From the NCBI GenBank assembly GCA_937976375.1, contig CALJRU010000071.1, positions 1 through 64,000 on the forward strand: a stretch of DNA of 64,000 bases, in the 5' to 3' direction. This DNA is from an uncultured Peptococcaceae bacterium (lineage in GTDB: Bacteria; Bacillota; Peptococcia; Peptococcales; Peptococcaceae). This document shows positions 9,154-17,569 of this stretch, in pieces. The stretch's first letter is position 1. Each line of letters starts with the position of its first letter. The notes under the pieces were generated by a model. That model was not told where the DNA came from, did not search any database, and saw only the letters and a program-made list of their open reading frames with translations. The translations under genes were made by a program, and so were the position numbers.

Positions 9154-10068
9154 TTGCTTAGTGATAGTTTAAAAGTTTTTATCACAGTAGCTGATAAGAA
9201 AAACTTTTCAAAAGCGGCAAAGGCGTTGAATTTGACACAGCCTGCAATTAGCTTCCAAATTCAAACGTTGGAGCAATACTACCAAACAAAGCTCTTCGAC
9301 CGCATTAATCGCCATGTTAAATTGACAGAAACTGGCGAACTGCTGCTTGAATATGCCTTGTCTATGAATGACCTGCAGTCTGAACTGGAAAGAAAAATGC
9401 AGCAATTGACAGGACATGTAAAAGGGCAGTTGATGATCGGTGCCAGTCGTACGGTTGGTGAGTACGTTTTGCCTTATGTCATTTGCAAATTTAAAGAAGA
9501 TTATCCAGACGTCGATGTGACATTGGAAATCTATAATACAAAACATGTCGAAGAAAATGTTTTGAACCGTTATCTTGATATTGGTCTAGTTGAATCAGAT
9601 ATTCGTCATAAGGAATTGTTTTTCCAAAATATACTTAGTGATGAATTGGTTCTCGTTGTTCCAAAGGACCATCGTTGGGTAAATGAAGAAGAAATAACGC
9701 TTGATCAGCTCAAGGGTGAGCCATTTATTATTCGAGAAGCGGGCTCAGGGAGTCGTTTGGTATTCGAACAGGCTTTGATTGATGCAGAGTTTGATGTTGA
9801 AGATTTAAATGTTATTATGGAAATAGGCAGCATTACTTCAATTAAGAGTGCGATTATCAATGGCCTTGGGGTTTCTGTCATGTCTAGATGGGCAGTACGA
9901 GATCTTGAACAGGCTGGTATTGCACATGTTGTGTCTATTAAAGATCTTGATTTGAAACGTCCATTTAGTATCATTTTGAATCAAGGTAACTTTGAATCTG
10001 AAGCATGTAATAAATTCATCCGTTACTTGGGTGAAGTTACTGAAAAAGAAATTTACGAGCATTTTTAA
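9154..10068 (+). CDS. LysR family transcriptional regulator (first of tandem pair)
   Basis: This 304-residue protein has an N-terminal winged HTH (ADKKNFSKAAKALNLTQPAIS, then QTKLFDRINRHVKLTETGE) and a LysR substrate-binding domain from about residue 90. A TTG start at 9154 follows AGGAGG. It lies 13 bases after rluD and 15 bases before a second LysR gene that is clearly paralogous. The effector is unknown; the HTH and GASRTVGEYVLPYVI region look CysB/CysL-like, which is weak evidence for sulfur or amino-acid control. Confidence 0.9.
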   Translation: MLSDSLKVFITVADKKNFSKAAKALNLTQPAISFQIQTLEQYYQTKLFDRINRHVKLTETGELLLEYALSMNDLQSELERKMQQLTGHVKGQLMIGASRTVGEYVLPYVICKFKEDYPDVDVTLEIYNTKHVEENVLNRYLDIGLVESDIRHKELFFQNILSDELVLVVPKDHRWVNEEEITLDQLKGEPFIIREAGSGSRLVFEQALIDAEFDVEDLNVIMEIGSITSIKSAIINGLGVSVMSRWAVRDLEQAGIAHVVSIKDLDLKRPFSIILNQGNFESEACNKFIRYLGEVTEKEIYEHF

Positions 10069-10083
10069 GGAGGGAGTAGGTCC

Positions 10084-10980
10084 ATGTTAAATGATAGTAT
10101 TCGTGTGTTTTTAATGGTCGTGGAAAAGAAAAGCTTTTCTAAGGCTGCGAAAGCACTGTTTCTTACTCAACCGGCCGTTAGCTTCCAGATTCAGATGCTC
10201 GAAGAACATTATGGCACACGTCTTTTTGATAGAGTGAGCAGAAATATCATTCTCACTGAAGCTGGTGAATTGTTATATAAATATGCTACTGAAATGAGTG
10301 ATATGCAGGCAAGTCTTGAGAAAGACATGCAAGAATTAAACAATACCATTTTAGGCCGTTTGCGTATCGGTGCCAGTGTTACAATAGGAGAATATATTGC
10401 TCCATATATTCTAGGTAACTTTAAAAAACATTACCCTAAAGTAACGTTAAGTTTGGAAGTAGCAAATTCAGATGAAATTGAAATGGCCATTCATGATACC
10501 AGCCTTGATATTGGTCTTGTTGAAGGACCGCCTGTTGATAAGGATCTTGAAAGTGTACCTTTCTTAGATGACGAGCTTGTTGTTATTACTAGCGTAGATC
10601 ATCCATGGAGTAAATTGGAGTCAATTTCAATTTTTGAATTGGACCAATATCCATATATTTCTAGAGAAAAAGGTTCTGGGACGCGTGCAGAGATTGAACA
10701 GCATCTCAAAGCTGCTGGTTTTTCGCCGAATAATCTTAATGTTATGATGCGTCTCGGCAGTACTTGTGCGATTAAAAGTGCAGTACGTAATGGTTATGGT
10801 TTTACAATCGTTTCTCGTTGGGCGATTAAAGATGATCTTAAAATGGGAAATCTGGCGATGGTTAAGATTAAAGAGGATGAATTTAAGCGCCGTTTCCGTA
10901 TTGTATATCATAAAAAGAAATTTAAGACGCAAGCTGCTGAAGAATTTTTGAAGTTTATTGAAAATGAGACTTTTCAGTGA
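10084..10980 (+). CDS. LysR family transcriptional regulator (second of tandem pair)
   Basis: This 298-residue paralogue of the preceding gene shares the N-terminal pattern (VEKKSFSKAAKALFLTQPAVS), GASVTIGEYIAPYIL and the C-terminal NGYGFTIVSRWAIKD. The ATG follows AAGGAGGGAG. It ends the run that began with UPF0210/lspA/rluD and is followed by a terminator. LysR genes usually stand alone and divergent from a target, so two in series inside a housekeeping operon suggest a recent duplication. The targets are unknown. Confidence 0.9.
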   Translation: MLNDSIRVFLMVVEKKSFSKAAKALFLTQPAVSFQIQMLEEHYGTRLFDRVSRNIILTEAGELLYKYATEMSDMQASLEKDMQELNNTILGRLRIGASVTIGEYIAPYILGNFKKHYPKVTLSLEVANSDEIEMAIHDTSLDIGLVEGPPVDKDLESVPFLDDELVVITSVDHPWSKLESISIFELDQYPYISREKGSGTRAEIEQHLKAAGFSPNNLNVMMRLGSTCAIKSAVRNGYGFTIVSRWAIKDDLKMGNLAMVKIKEDEFKRRFRIVYHKKKFKTQAAEEFLKFIENETFQ

Positions 10981-10986
10981 GTGTTA

Positions 10987-11017
10987 TGCCAGCTCTAATA
11001 TTAGGGCTGGTATTTTT
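10987..11017 (+). terminator. Terminator after the tandem LysR genes
   Basis: CCAGCTCT at 10989-10996 pairs with AGGGCTGG at 11003-11010, with one G-T wobble and a 6-base loop. A T-rich tail follows. Confidence 0.7.
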
Positions 11018-11089
11018 ATGAAATGATTTAAGATTGATGAACTTGTACACTTTGGCGGGTCCTTTTTTTAATATTTCGCCCTTATAAGG

Positions 11090-11126
11090 CAAAATCCCCT
11101 AGTTTCAAACTAACGAAGCTAGGGGA
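11090..11126 (-). terminator. Terminator of the VanRS-like operon
   Basis: A 12-bp stem (11095-11106 with 11115-11126) with one wobble lies just beyond the histidine kinase stop. Read on the minus strand it ends in TTTT. Confidence 0.65.
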
Positions 11127-11134
11127 CTTGTATT

Positions 11135-12340
11135 TTATAAATCAGAAGAAACATTCAAATAATCATCTAAAGTGGCGATATTTACTGACAGGTTGATAGG
11201 GAGAATGACTGTGAATGTTGTTTGGTGATTCTTACTTGCTGCAGAAATGGTTCCTTCATGTAAGGTGACAATTTCGTGAGCAATTGCAAGACCAAGACCA
11301 GCGCCACCGGTCTGTGAAGAACGTGATTCATCAAGTCTAAAAAATTTTTCAAAAAGAAGATTTAATTTTTCTGGTGGAATGGTTGGACCGCTGTTAGAGA
11401 ATGTAAGAATTACCTGGTTGCCTTGTTGTCTTGCTTTTACGCATATTTCTGAATTTGGATCGCTGTATGCTATGGCATTTTTTAGAATATTGTTAAATAC
11501 ACGTGCAAGTTTGTTAGAATCACCATTGATTGTTAAATCATCTGGCGTGTCTAACGTAATTGTATTGCCATGTTTTTGGGCCAGGGGATAGAATTCATCG
11601 GTCATTTGAACCAGCATAAATGTTAAATCCAATGGGGCAATGTCTAAACGCACTTGTTGAAGGTTAAATCGTGTAATATCAAAAAATTCGTTGATGAGGC
11701 TTTCAAGGCGTTGGGCCTTTTCAAATGCGATATTTGTGTATTTTGCTCGCTGAGCCAATGGCATATCAGGTGCTTCACTTAGTAGGCTGAGATAGCCAAT
11801 CACAGAAGTGAGAGGTGTCTTTAGATCATGTGCTAGATAAGTGATGAGATCGTTTTTTCGGGCGGCCTCATCACGCAATAGTCTTTCGTGCTGTCGCATT
11901 TTTTCTTTAACCTCACTCATTTGAAACGCAATATCATTATATATTTTTGGAAAAACGTCTGAAGCTTCTCGCTCAGAAAAGATATATTGATGGATCATTT
12001 CTCCCAGCTCTTCCATGCGATCTTTCACATCTGCTGTTGATAAAAATTTGCTTAATATTAAAATCAAAATGCTGCTAATACATACTAATGCTATAAGAAG
12101 CAGTAGAACATAGATTTTGACCATTGCCCAATTAGGACGCCAAATATAGATTGGTTCTCCGTTTGCTGTGTAATAATAATCATATACAGCCATTAGGCGG
12201 TCTTCAAACCAATTGGTGAAAACACCTTCAAGACCTTTGTCAATAAAGAAAAAAAAGCCAAGCGTAAAAAGAAAACCTGAGAATAACAGTATAAAGAAGC
12301 GACGGATCACTCTGCGTTTATTGTTCAATTTTATATCCAC
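11135..12340 (-). CDS. VanS-like sensor histidine kinase
   Basis: This 401-residue membrane kinase has a membrane helix near residues 14-32, an extracytoplasmic loop of about 40 residues with aromatic residues, and a second helix near 73-95. The HisKA box is YLAHDLKTPLTSVIGYLSLL, with the phospho-acceptor His. The ATPase domain has an N box (NNILKNAIAYS) and GAGLGLAIAHEI. It overlaps the upstream response regulator by 23 bases. The regulator partner resembles VanR closely, so this is the VanS-class partner. No vanH, vanA or vanX genes are in the window, so the signal and output are open. The GTG start at 12340 is close to its SD, so an in-frame start slightly downstream is possible. Confidence 0.9.
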   Translation of the reverse strand: MDIKLNNKRRVIRRFFILLFSGFLFTLGFFFFIDKGLEGVFTNWFEDRLMAVYDYYYTANGEPIYIWRPNWAMVKIYVLLLLIALVCISSILILILSKFLSTADVKDRMEELGEMIHQYIFSEREASDVFPKIYNDIAFQMSEVKEKMRQHERLLRDEAARKNDLITYLAHDLKTPLTSVIGYLSLLSEAPDMPLAQRAKYTNIAFEKAQRLESLINEFFDITRFNLQQVRLDIAPLDLTFMLVQMTDEFYPLAQKHGNTITLDTPDDLTINGDSNKLARVFNNILKNAIAYSDPNSEICVKARQQGNQVILTFSNSGPTIPPEKLNLLFEKFFRLDESRSSQTGGAGLGLAIAHEIVTLHEGTISAASKNHQTTFTVILPINLSVNIATLDDYLNVSSDL

Positions 12341-13016
12341 ACCCCCAAACAGTTTTTATGTATTTAGGATTCTCGAATGAATCACCAAGTTTTTCACGTA
12401 AATGACGGATGTGCACTGAAATGGTATTATTTTTCTTATCATAATATTCTTCTCCCCATATTTCGTGAAAGAGATTTTCTGCGCTAACCACACTGCCTTT
12501 ATGCTGACAGAGAATGCGTAAAATAGCAAATTCTGTTGGTGTCAAAGAAAGGGGCTTTTCATTTAAGAAACACTCGTGCGTGCTTATATTCAAAAGGAGA
12601 CCGCCGTATACGATGATCTCTTCGTTGGGCTGTGACTGTGTTTGATTGTATGTTTTATAGCGTCGCAATTGCGCTTTTACGCGTGCCACCAGTTCTAATG
12701 GGAGAAAAGGCTTTGTCATATAGTCGTCAGCTCCGAGTGTAAGTCCCGTGACTTTATCCATGGTTTCCCCTTTTGCTGTGAGCATAATTATAGGGTATTG
12801 ATGGTGTTCACGTATTTTTCTGCACAATATAAGTCCGTCAATTTCTGGCATCATTATATCTAAAATAGCTAAATCAAAAGATTCGTTTTGAATGCTTTTT
12901 AATGCGTCACTTCCACTATATAATGCTGTTACTTCATAGCCTTCATTTTTAAGATAAAGTGATACAAGATCAACAATTTCTTTTTCATCATCGACCACAA
13001 GTATTTTATCAGCCAT
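12318..13016 (-). CDS. VanR-like OmpR/PhoB family response regulator
   Basis: The receiver domain starts ADKILVVDDEKEIVDLVSLY, has the phospho-acceptor Asp in LAILDIMMPEIDG and the Lys in DDYMTKPF. The winged-helix effector domain ends NPKYIKTVWGCGYKIE. Stretches such as THECFLNEKPLSLTPTEFAI and NNTISVHIRHLREK resemble enterococcal VanR, from memory of that family. The ATG at 13016 has GGAAGG 8 bases upstream; the GTG at 13025 overlaps that SD and was not used. It is transcribed divergently from three genes for exported proteins. Confidence 0.93.
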   Translation of the reverse strand: MADKILVVDDEKEIVDLVSLYLKNEGYEVTALYSGSDALKSIQNESFDLAILDIMMPEIDGLILCRKIREHHQYPIIMLTAKGETMDKVTGLTLGADDYMTKPFLPLELVARVKAQLRRYKTYNQTQSQPNEEIIVYGGLLLNISTHECFLNEKPLSLTPTEFAILRILCQHKGSVVSAENLFHEIWGEEYYDKKNNTISVHIRHLREKLGDSFENPKYIKTVWGCGYKIEQ

Positions 13017-13467
13017 ACATGTCACCTTCCTTTAATATTCTCTCTAACTATTATAATATATTAGCAAAGTCTGGCCTACCGTTAATAAACATCTGTCTAA
13101 GAAAATCCTAATTTTTTCCTAAGATGAAAAATTGGGTTGATTGATCATGAAGAAAAAATGAAGAATCTTAATAATAGATTAATTATTGTCTGAGAAGATC
13201 TAAATTATTCTGAATACTCTTGATTTGATCGTGTAATCATGATATTGTCGATGTAAAGAAGCTTTTTTATGCTTGGCGTTTTTTGATATATGGCTATCGA
13301 GGAAGGTGGCTGAATGTTTTATAGTATAAATGAAAATGCTGAGCTTTTTTGATATGCATGAAGCAGAATGCTGAGAAGTATTTTGATTGTCATGAGCTCA
13401 AATGGATGATATTTTTTACAGAGACATCTGTTAAAGAAAGTCGTCTATGTTTTATGGAGGAAAAATA
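13017..13467. promoter_or_regulatory. Divergent intergenic region with candidate operator repeats
   Basis: This AT-rich gap of about 450 bases has no credible ORF. On the plus strand TTGATT (13220-13225) and TATTGT (13243-13248), 17 bases apart, form a possible promoter. Imperfect direct repeats AATGCTGAGCTT..TTTTGAT (13335-13353) and AATGCTGAGAAGTATTTTGAT (13367-13387) begin 32 bases apart, about three helical turns, as expected for OmpR/PhoB-type binding. TATAAT on the minus strand near 13057 may serve the regulator gene. Confidence 0.4.
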
Positions 13468-14391
13468 TTGAAGAGGATATGGTTGTGTGTTTTTTGTTTG
13501 TTGCTTTTCTTGCCATCAACAGTGAGCTATGCGCAAGGTAAAGCATGGATGCAGAGTCAGGATAAAGATGATTTTTACCGAATAATCGCTGGAAATTTGA
13601 CACGATCAGAAAATCCTGATGGTTCCTATTGCGTGATGGGGAATGAAGAAACACAAAAAACTTTCGGTTGGAACAATATTGAAATTGCTGTTAAAAAACC
13701 GTTCATTCAAGATATAATAAATAGTATTTTGCATTATCGAGATTACCGAGATATTCAGAATGTGATTGAAGAGTGTCAGCGCTACTATTTTTTTGTAGTT
13801 TGTTCAGGAAATTATAAGTTGAATCCAAGTGAACACTTTACAAATGAAGGTGTTTATCAGGAAGCAAATGCGCGCAATATCTACATGATGTTCAAAGTGC
13901 CAGATGCCGGTTTGGGATGTGAAACAGGCGATTTTACATATTCTTTGGATACCGTAAAAATTGATCATGATGTTGCAAAAGTATTCATCACTCGTTCAGC
14001 TAAAACTATTGGTAATAATTCGGCAAATGAAGGCAATGACTGTGGTGTTGTCATAGAGGAAGCGGTTCGAGAGGGGTATTTATTAGAGAAAACAGAGGGT
14101 CAATGGAAGATTGCCAACATTCTATTTGATAATGCTGATTATCTAGAAGGGGATACACAACGAATTTTTAATGACGAGAATCAAACAGTTAATCTATTTA
14201 GAATGTTTGAAGATGCAGAAGATGCGTCAATATGGACAGAACGTTTTAGTTTTGAGAAATGCCAGCGTAAAGATTATTGTCCATATGGAAATTTCATGAG
14301 TTATATTATCGGTGATATTGAAACCCCAGCTTTTAATTATGATAAGCTAATCAATGAAAGAGACAATACGGATGCAACTCTTGACTCTTGA
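13468..14391 (+). CDS. Exported protein of unknown family (paralogue A)
   Basis: This 307-residue protein starts with a signal peptide (MKRIWLCVFCLLLFLPS, then an A-Q-G cleavage region). I chose the TTG at 13468 because GGAGG lies 7 bases upstream; an ATG at 13447 precedes that SD. I do not recognise the family. It shares with the next gene EANARN, REGYLLEK..GQWKI, and FEKC followed by GNFMSYIIGDIETPAFNYDK. The GYLLEK-GQWKI stretch resembles the strand pair of NTF2-like folds, a weak hint. No lipobox, membrane anchor or catalytic motif is visible. It faces the VanRS-like operon. Confidence 0.75.
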   Translation: MKRIWLCVFCLLLFLPSTVSYAQGKAWMQSQDKDDFYRIIAGNLTRSENPDGSYCVMGNEETQKTFGWNNIEIAVKKPFIQDIINSILHYRDYRDIQNVIEECQRYYFFVVCSGNYKLNPSEHFTNEGVYQEANARNIYMMFKVPDAGLGCETGDFTYSLDTVKIDHDVAKVFITRSAKTIGNNSANEGNDCGVVIEEAVREGYLLEKTEGQWKIANILFDNADYLEGDTQRIFNDENQTVNLFRMFEDAEDASIWTERFSFEKCQRKDYCPYGNFMSYIIGDIETPAFNYDKLINERDNTDATLDS

Positions 14392-14465
14392 TGCGTACCA
14401 CAGAAGAAAAGTAAGCAAAAGAAACGTGTAGAAGAGAAAATAGAAATCTAACAGGAGGAGAGAAT

Positions 14466-15359
14466 ATGAAAAAAACACGATGTTTTGTTTTATTATTCAT
14501 GTTTCTGTTTTCGCTTCCGTTGCCTGTCTGGGCATTTGATGGTAGTGTGTTGGCAAACTGGCAAACACGAGATGCTTATTGTGCTGAAATGGCTGCAACA
14601 ATACCTGAACATAAAGACGATGATGGTTCATTTAGTGTGATGGGAGAGCTCGTTGATATGAAGGAATTTTCGTCAATGCCGATTAACATATATATAAGAA
14701 AGAACCTGAGCGTTACATTGGACAACTTGTTTGATAACAAAGAGGATGTTCGAGAAATACAAGCGCTTGTTGAAAAAGTAAATAATTATTACTACACTAC
14801 GCTTCTTTCAGGTCGATTTAAAATAATGCCCCGTGAAAATTTTACCAACAATCAAATTTTCGAAGAAGCCAATGCAAGAAATCTTTACGAGTTGTTTATG
14901 AATCCGGATTGTGGTATAGGAATGAATGAAGGCCGCTTTCGCATTCAAATTGAGGAATTAAAGATAATTGATGATTACGCAAAAGTTATCATTAGTCGCG
15001 AGGCTAGCGTTGAAGGGCATAATCCTTATAATGGCACCGATGGCTGGCAGTTAGAAAATGGTAAACGTGAAGGCTATTTATTACAAAAAAGTGATGGAGG
15101 ATGGCAGATAGAAAATATTATTTTTGGCAATTTGTTGTATTACTATGGTAGCAATAAGAAGTTAATTACTGAAGAAGGTCGGATCAATACTTTCGTGTTT
15201 TTTGAAAAGAGTGATGATTCTGCTGTATGGAAAAAAGCTTTTACCTTCGAGAAATGTCCAACAGAAGATTACAGTCCATTTGGCAATTATTCAGAGTATA
15301 TTATCGGTGATTTAAGTGCTCCTATCTTTAATTATGAAAAAATGCTTCAAGTAAAATAA
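14466..15359 (+). CDS. Exported protein of unknown family (paralogue B)
   Basis: This 297-residue protein has a signal peptide ending near PLPVWA-F. It is paralogous to the previous gene over its whole length, with EEANARNLYELF, KREGYLLQKSDGGWQIENI and FEKCPTEDYSPFGNYSEYI. Conserved features of the pair include one Cys in FEKC and many aromatic residues near the C-terminus. The SD is ACAGGAGGAG. The 74-base gap to the previous gene shows no terminator, so one transcript is likely. I cannot name a function. Confidence 0.78.
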   Translation: MKKTRCFVLLFMFLFSLPLPVWAFDGSVLANWQTRDAYCAEMAATIPEHKDDDGSFSVMGELVDMKEFSSMPINIYIRKNLSVTLDNLFDNKEDVREIQALVEKVNNYYYTTLLSGRFKIMPRENFTNNQIFEEANARNLYELFMNPDCGIGMNEGRFRIQIEELKIIDDYAKVIISREASVEGHNPYNGTDGWQLENGKREGYLLQKSDGGWQIENIIFGNLLYYYGSNKKLITEEGRINTFVFFEKSDDSAVWKKAFTFEKCPTEDYSPFGNYSEYIIGDLSAPIFNYEKMLQVK

Positions 15360-15423
15360 TGAACGAGCAGCATCAAGCTCAGATGAGACAAATGGTAAAT
15401 GGCTTAATTTGAAGGGGATGACC

Positions 15424-16509
15424 ATGATGTTAAAGCAAAAAGTCGGCAGTATTCTAAAAACGATTGGTGCTTTTTTCTTTCTATTTGGTTTATGTTCAAC
15501 ACCGGCCATTGCGGACGATTCTCTGTATGAAGCCATGGTTAACAGAACAGAGAAAGCCTGGAAGGATTTTTATGAAAAAGGAGTGATATCTTCGCAGGAT
15601 TTTTGGAATATTGGTATGGAGAGTTTTCTTGCAGTATCGCCAGACTATTTTTCAAACGACAAAATTACTTTAAGAATCAATGGTGATAAGGTGCTGACAG
15701 ATCCAGAGCAGATAGGGGAGCCTTATATCAATGAAAATAATCGTTTAATGATACCTCTACGTATGGTAAATGGGTACATGGGATTTTCGACCGATTGGCA
15801 GTCAGATGGAAGTATTTATATTCACGGAGAAAACTTGAATGTACAAATGCAGCTTGAAAGCAATGAAGTGATGGTTAATGGAGAAGCATGTTTTTATGAT
15901 GAAGTGCCAGTCTTGAAAAATAATCGTACATATATTCCGGCACGTGATTTTGCAATGCTTTATGGCAGCATTATTTGGGACAATGAAAGTCGTTGCGTCA
16001 ACATCTTACCGGAAAAAAATTATGATACAACATATCATGTGACTGAAAATGGGGTTGTGCGTAGTGACGGTGATCACGAAACGCTGCTGACACTCAGTGC
16101 GCCTTACGACAACAATGATATTGATGAAGTTATTGCTCAGAAACGAATTGACGGTGTTACTTATTTACAGGTTGGCATGGGCGGTGATGATATATTGCGC
16201 AATGTTTATGCCGTTTTTCGTGACAATGGCGAGGAGCTGGAATATGTTTTGCCATTAGGATGTGATTCGCCTTATTTTATAGACGGGGATACAATATATT
16301 ATACAGAGGGACAGTATAGTGGACCTTGGACGTTACTGATAAAGTCTAATCGACTCTATGTATCTGGCGGAGAAGAGATCGGTGTGTACGATCTTTGTTA
16401 TTCTGTAAATTGCTGTGTGATCACTATGAAAAATGGCATTTTTGGGGCAATAACACCAGAGTTAGAATTTAAAACGTTTGAACTTTCCGAATTAGGGCCA
16501 ATTCCGTAG
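15424..16509 (+). CDS. Exported protein with copper-amine-oxidase-like stalk domain
   Basis: A signal peptide (through about STPAIADD) is followed by a unique segment. Residues about 80-200 form a copper amine oxidase N-terminal-like domain: RLMIPLRMVNGYMGFSTDWQ, then a second half, RTYIPARDFAMLYGS..IIWD. The C-terminal 160 residues are beta-rich and not recognised. This domain is common in wall-associated proteins of anaerobic Firmicutes and does not imply amine oxidase activity. The ATG at 15424 lies 6 bases after AAGGGG. It is the third exported product in this group and ends before a terminator. Confidence 0.82.
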   Translation: MMLKQKVGSILKTIGAFFFLFGLCSTPAIADDSLYEAMVNRTEKAWKDFYEKGVISSQDFWNIGMESFLAVSPDYFSNDKITLRINGDKVLTDPEQIGEPYINENNRLMIPLRMVNGYMGFSTDWQSDGSIYIHGENLNVQMQLESNEVMVNGEACFYDEVPVLKNNRTYIPARDFAMLYGSIIWDNESRCVNILPEKNYDTTYHVTENGVVRSDGDHETLLTLSAPYDNNDIDEVIAQKRIDGVTYLQVGMGGDDILRNVYAVFRDNGEELEYVLPLGCDSPYFIDGDTIYYTEGQYSGPWTLLIKSNRLYVSGGEEIGVYDLCYSVNCCVITMKNGIFGAITPELEFKTFELSELGPIP

Positions 16510-16563
16510 CCAGAAAATATCATAAAATAAGAAGTTTTAGTAGGTAGCCTAATTTTGCTATAA

Positions 16564-16609
16564 AAAACGGATCGCTGAATGTGTAATGTCACATTCAGTG
16601 ATCCGTTTT
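16564..16609. terminator. Bidirectional terminator between stalk protein and hesA
   Basis: A stem of about 17-20 bp (16564-16583 with 16590-16609, one wobble) has A-rich and T-rich flanks, so it can stop both converging transcripts. Confidence 0.85.
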
Positions 16610-16610
16610 C

Positions 16611-17282
16611 TTATAGCAGATTAATATTTTCAAATTCCTGGTTGAGAAGATCAAAATAATACAAAGTGCCACTTTTAACAGGACGCCCAATAAGCAGTTT
16701 GACTGCAAGCGCCATTTGAAGAGCAGCACAAAGTGCTGGTGTAAAAGAAAGTACACTTTTATCTGTAAGGCGAACATGATTTGGGTAAAGCATGTCAATA
16801 AGTGGTTCATCTGGCATATAAATTGCAGCTTGTGCGACCCAGCCGCGAATGGCGCCATAGACAACGGGAATATTGAGTGTTGAAGCTGCCTGCGCTAAGA
16901 TGTGACGTGCTTCAATATTGTCGAGGGCATCTATTGCCAGGTCACAATTTGTCAAAAGATGAAGCGCGTTTTCGGTCGTCAGCATGGTGCAATAGGCTTC
17001 AGTGGTACATGTAGAATTGATTTTGGAGATGTGCTCATTAGCAATATCGACTTTGTATTTTCCGATTGCTGCTTCGCTGCATAATAATTGTCGATTCAGA
17101 TTACTTTTGTTAAAAACGTCGCCATCAATCACGCGAATGGTGCCAATGCCAAGACGCGCTGCTTGATCAATAAGATGACCGCCAATGCCGCCGCAACCGA
17201 TTACTGCGATACGTTTTGTACCTAACAGTGCACACTCTTCTTCAGTAAGCGCGGGGAAATTGCGTATGTAACGTTCATCCAT
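16611..17282 (-). CDS. ThiF/MoeB/HesA-type sulfur carrier adenylyltransferase
   Basis: This enzyme adenylylates the C-terminal glycine of a MoaD/ThiS-type carrier. It has the nucleotide-binding loop AVIGCGGIGGHLIDQAARLG, then VIDGDVFNKSNLNRQ with the Arg finger, and DALDNIEARH. At 223 residues it is short, and I see no CxxC pairs for the structural zinc of MoeB. That fits the HesA/ThiF-like forms found beside aldehyde ferredoxin oxidoreductase. The ATG at 17282 has GGGAGG upstream, one base after the MoaD stop, so the two are coupled; the partner is almost certainly that MoaD. Confidence 0.9.
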   Translation of the reverse strand: MDERYIRNFPALTEEECALLGTKRIAVIGCGGIGGHLIDQAARLGIGTIRVIDGDVFNKSNLNRQLLCSEAAIGKYKVDIANEHISKINSTCTTEAYCTMLTTENALHLLTNCDLAIDALDNIEARHILAQAASTLNIPVVYGAIRGWVAQAAIYMPDEPLIDMLYPNHVRLTDKSVLSFTPALCAALQMALAVKLLIGRPVKSGTLYYFDLLNQEFENINLL

Positions 17283-17283
17283 T

Positions 17284-17505
17284 TTAACCGCCTCCCACAG
17301 GAGGAAAAAGTGCCACAATGTCACCATCTTTGACAGTTGATTCTGGTTTCTGGTGAAATCCGTTGATTAGGAGAATAGAAACTTCATCTTCAGGAATGTT
17401 GAGCTTTTGAATAATATCTCCTGCACAAGAAATATCGTCGGCATCCATCATTATAATCTTATCGCGGCCTTGACGAAGGGTTGCGAATACACGTACTTCG
17501 ATCAT
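17284..17505 (-). CDS. moaD: MoaD/ThiS family sulfur carrier protein
   Basis: This 73-residue ubiquitin-like protein starts MIEVRVFATLRQGR, continues with LINGFHQ and KDGDIVALFPPV, and ends in three glycines before TAA. The usual end is Gly-Gly, whose terminal carboxyl is thiocarboxylated to donate sulfur to molybdopterin. Two adjacent ATGs are possible; 17505 gives the better SD spacing. It lies between aor and the HesA-type activator on one minus-strand operon, so it probably supplies sulfur for the AOR pterin cofactor. Confidence 0.9.
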   Translation of the reverse strand: MIEVRVFATLRQGRDKIIMMDADDISCAGDIIQKLNIPEDEVSILLINGFHQKPESTVKDGDIVALFPPVGGG

Positions 17506-17569
17506 CATATCGCCTCCGTTCATAAAAAATAGGGAGAGGTCGGAATCCTCTCCCACAATTTAATGATAA

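Noticed and set aside
11135..13016. Vancomycin resistance locus
   Set aside because: Only a VanRS-like sensor pair is present. None of the enzymes for D-Ala-D-Lac or D-Ala-D-Ser synthesis lies nearby, so resistance cannot be claimed.
12318..13025. GTG start at 13025 for the response regulator
   Set aside because: This GTG overlaps the only good SD (GGAAGG). The ATG at 13016 has an 8-base spacing and gives the usual N-terminus.
13017..13467. Small RNA or small ORF in the long divergent gap
   Set aside because: No SD-preceded ORF of note and no terminator-like hairpin was found; only promoter-like and repeat elements can be supported.
15424..16509. Copper amine oxidase enzyme
   Set aside because: Only the N-terminal-like stalk domain is present. 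No catalytic domain or topaquinone site is seen.
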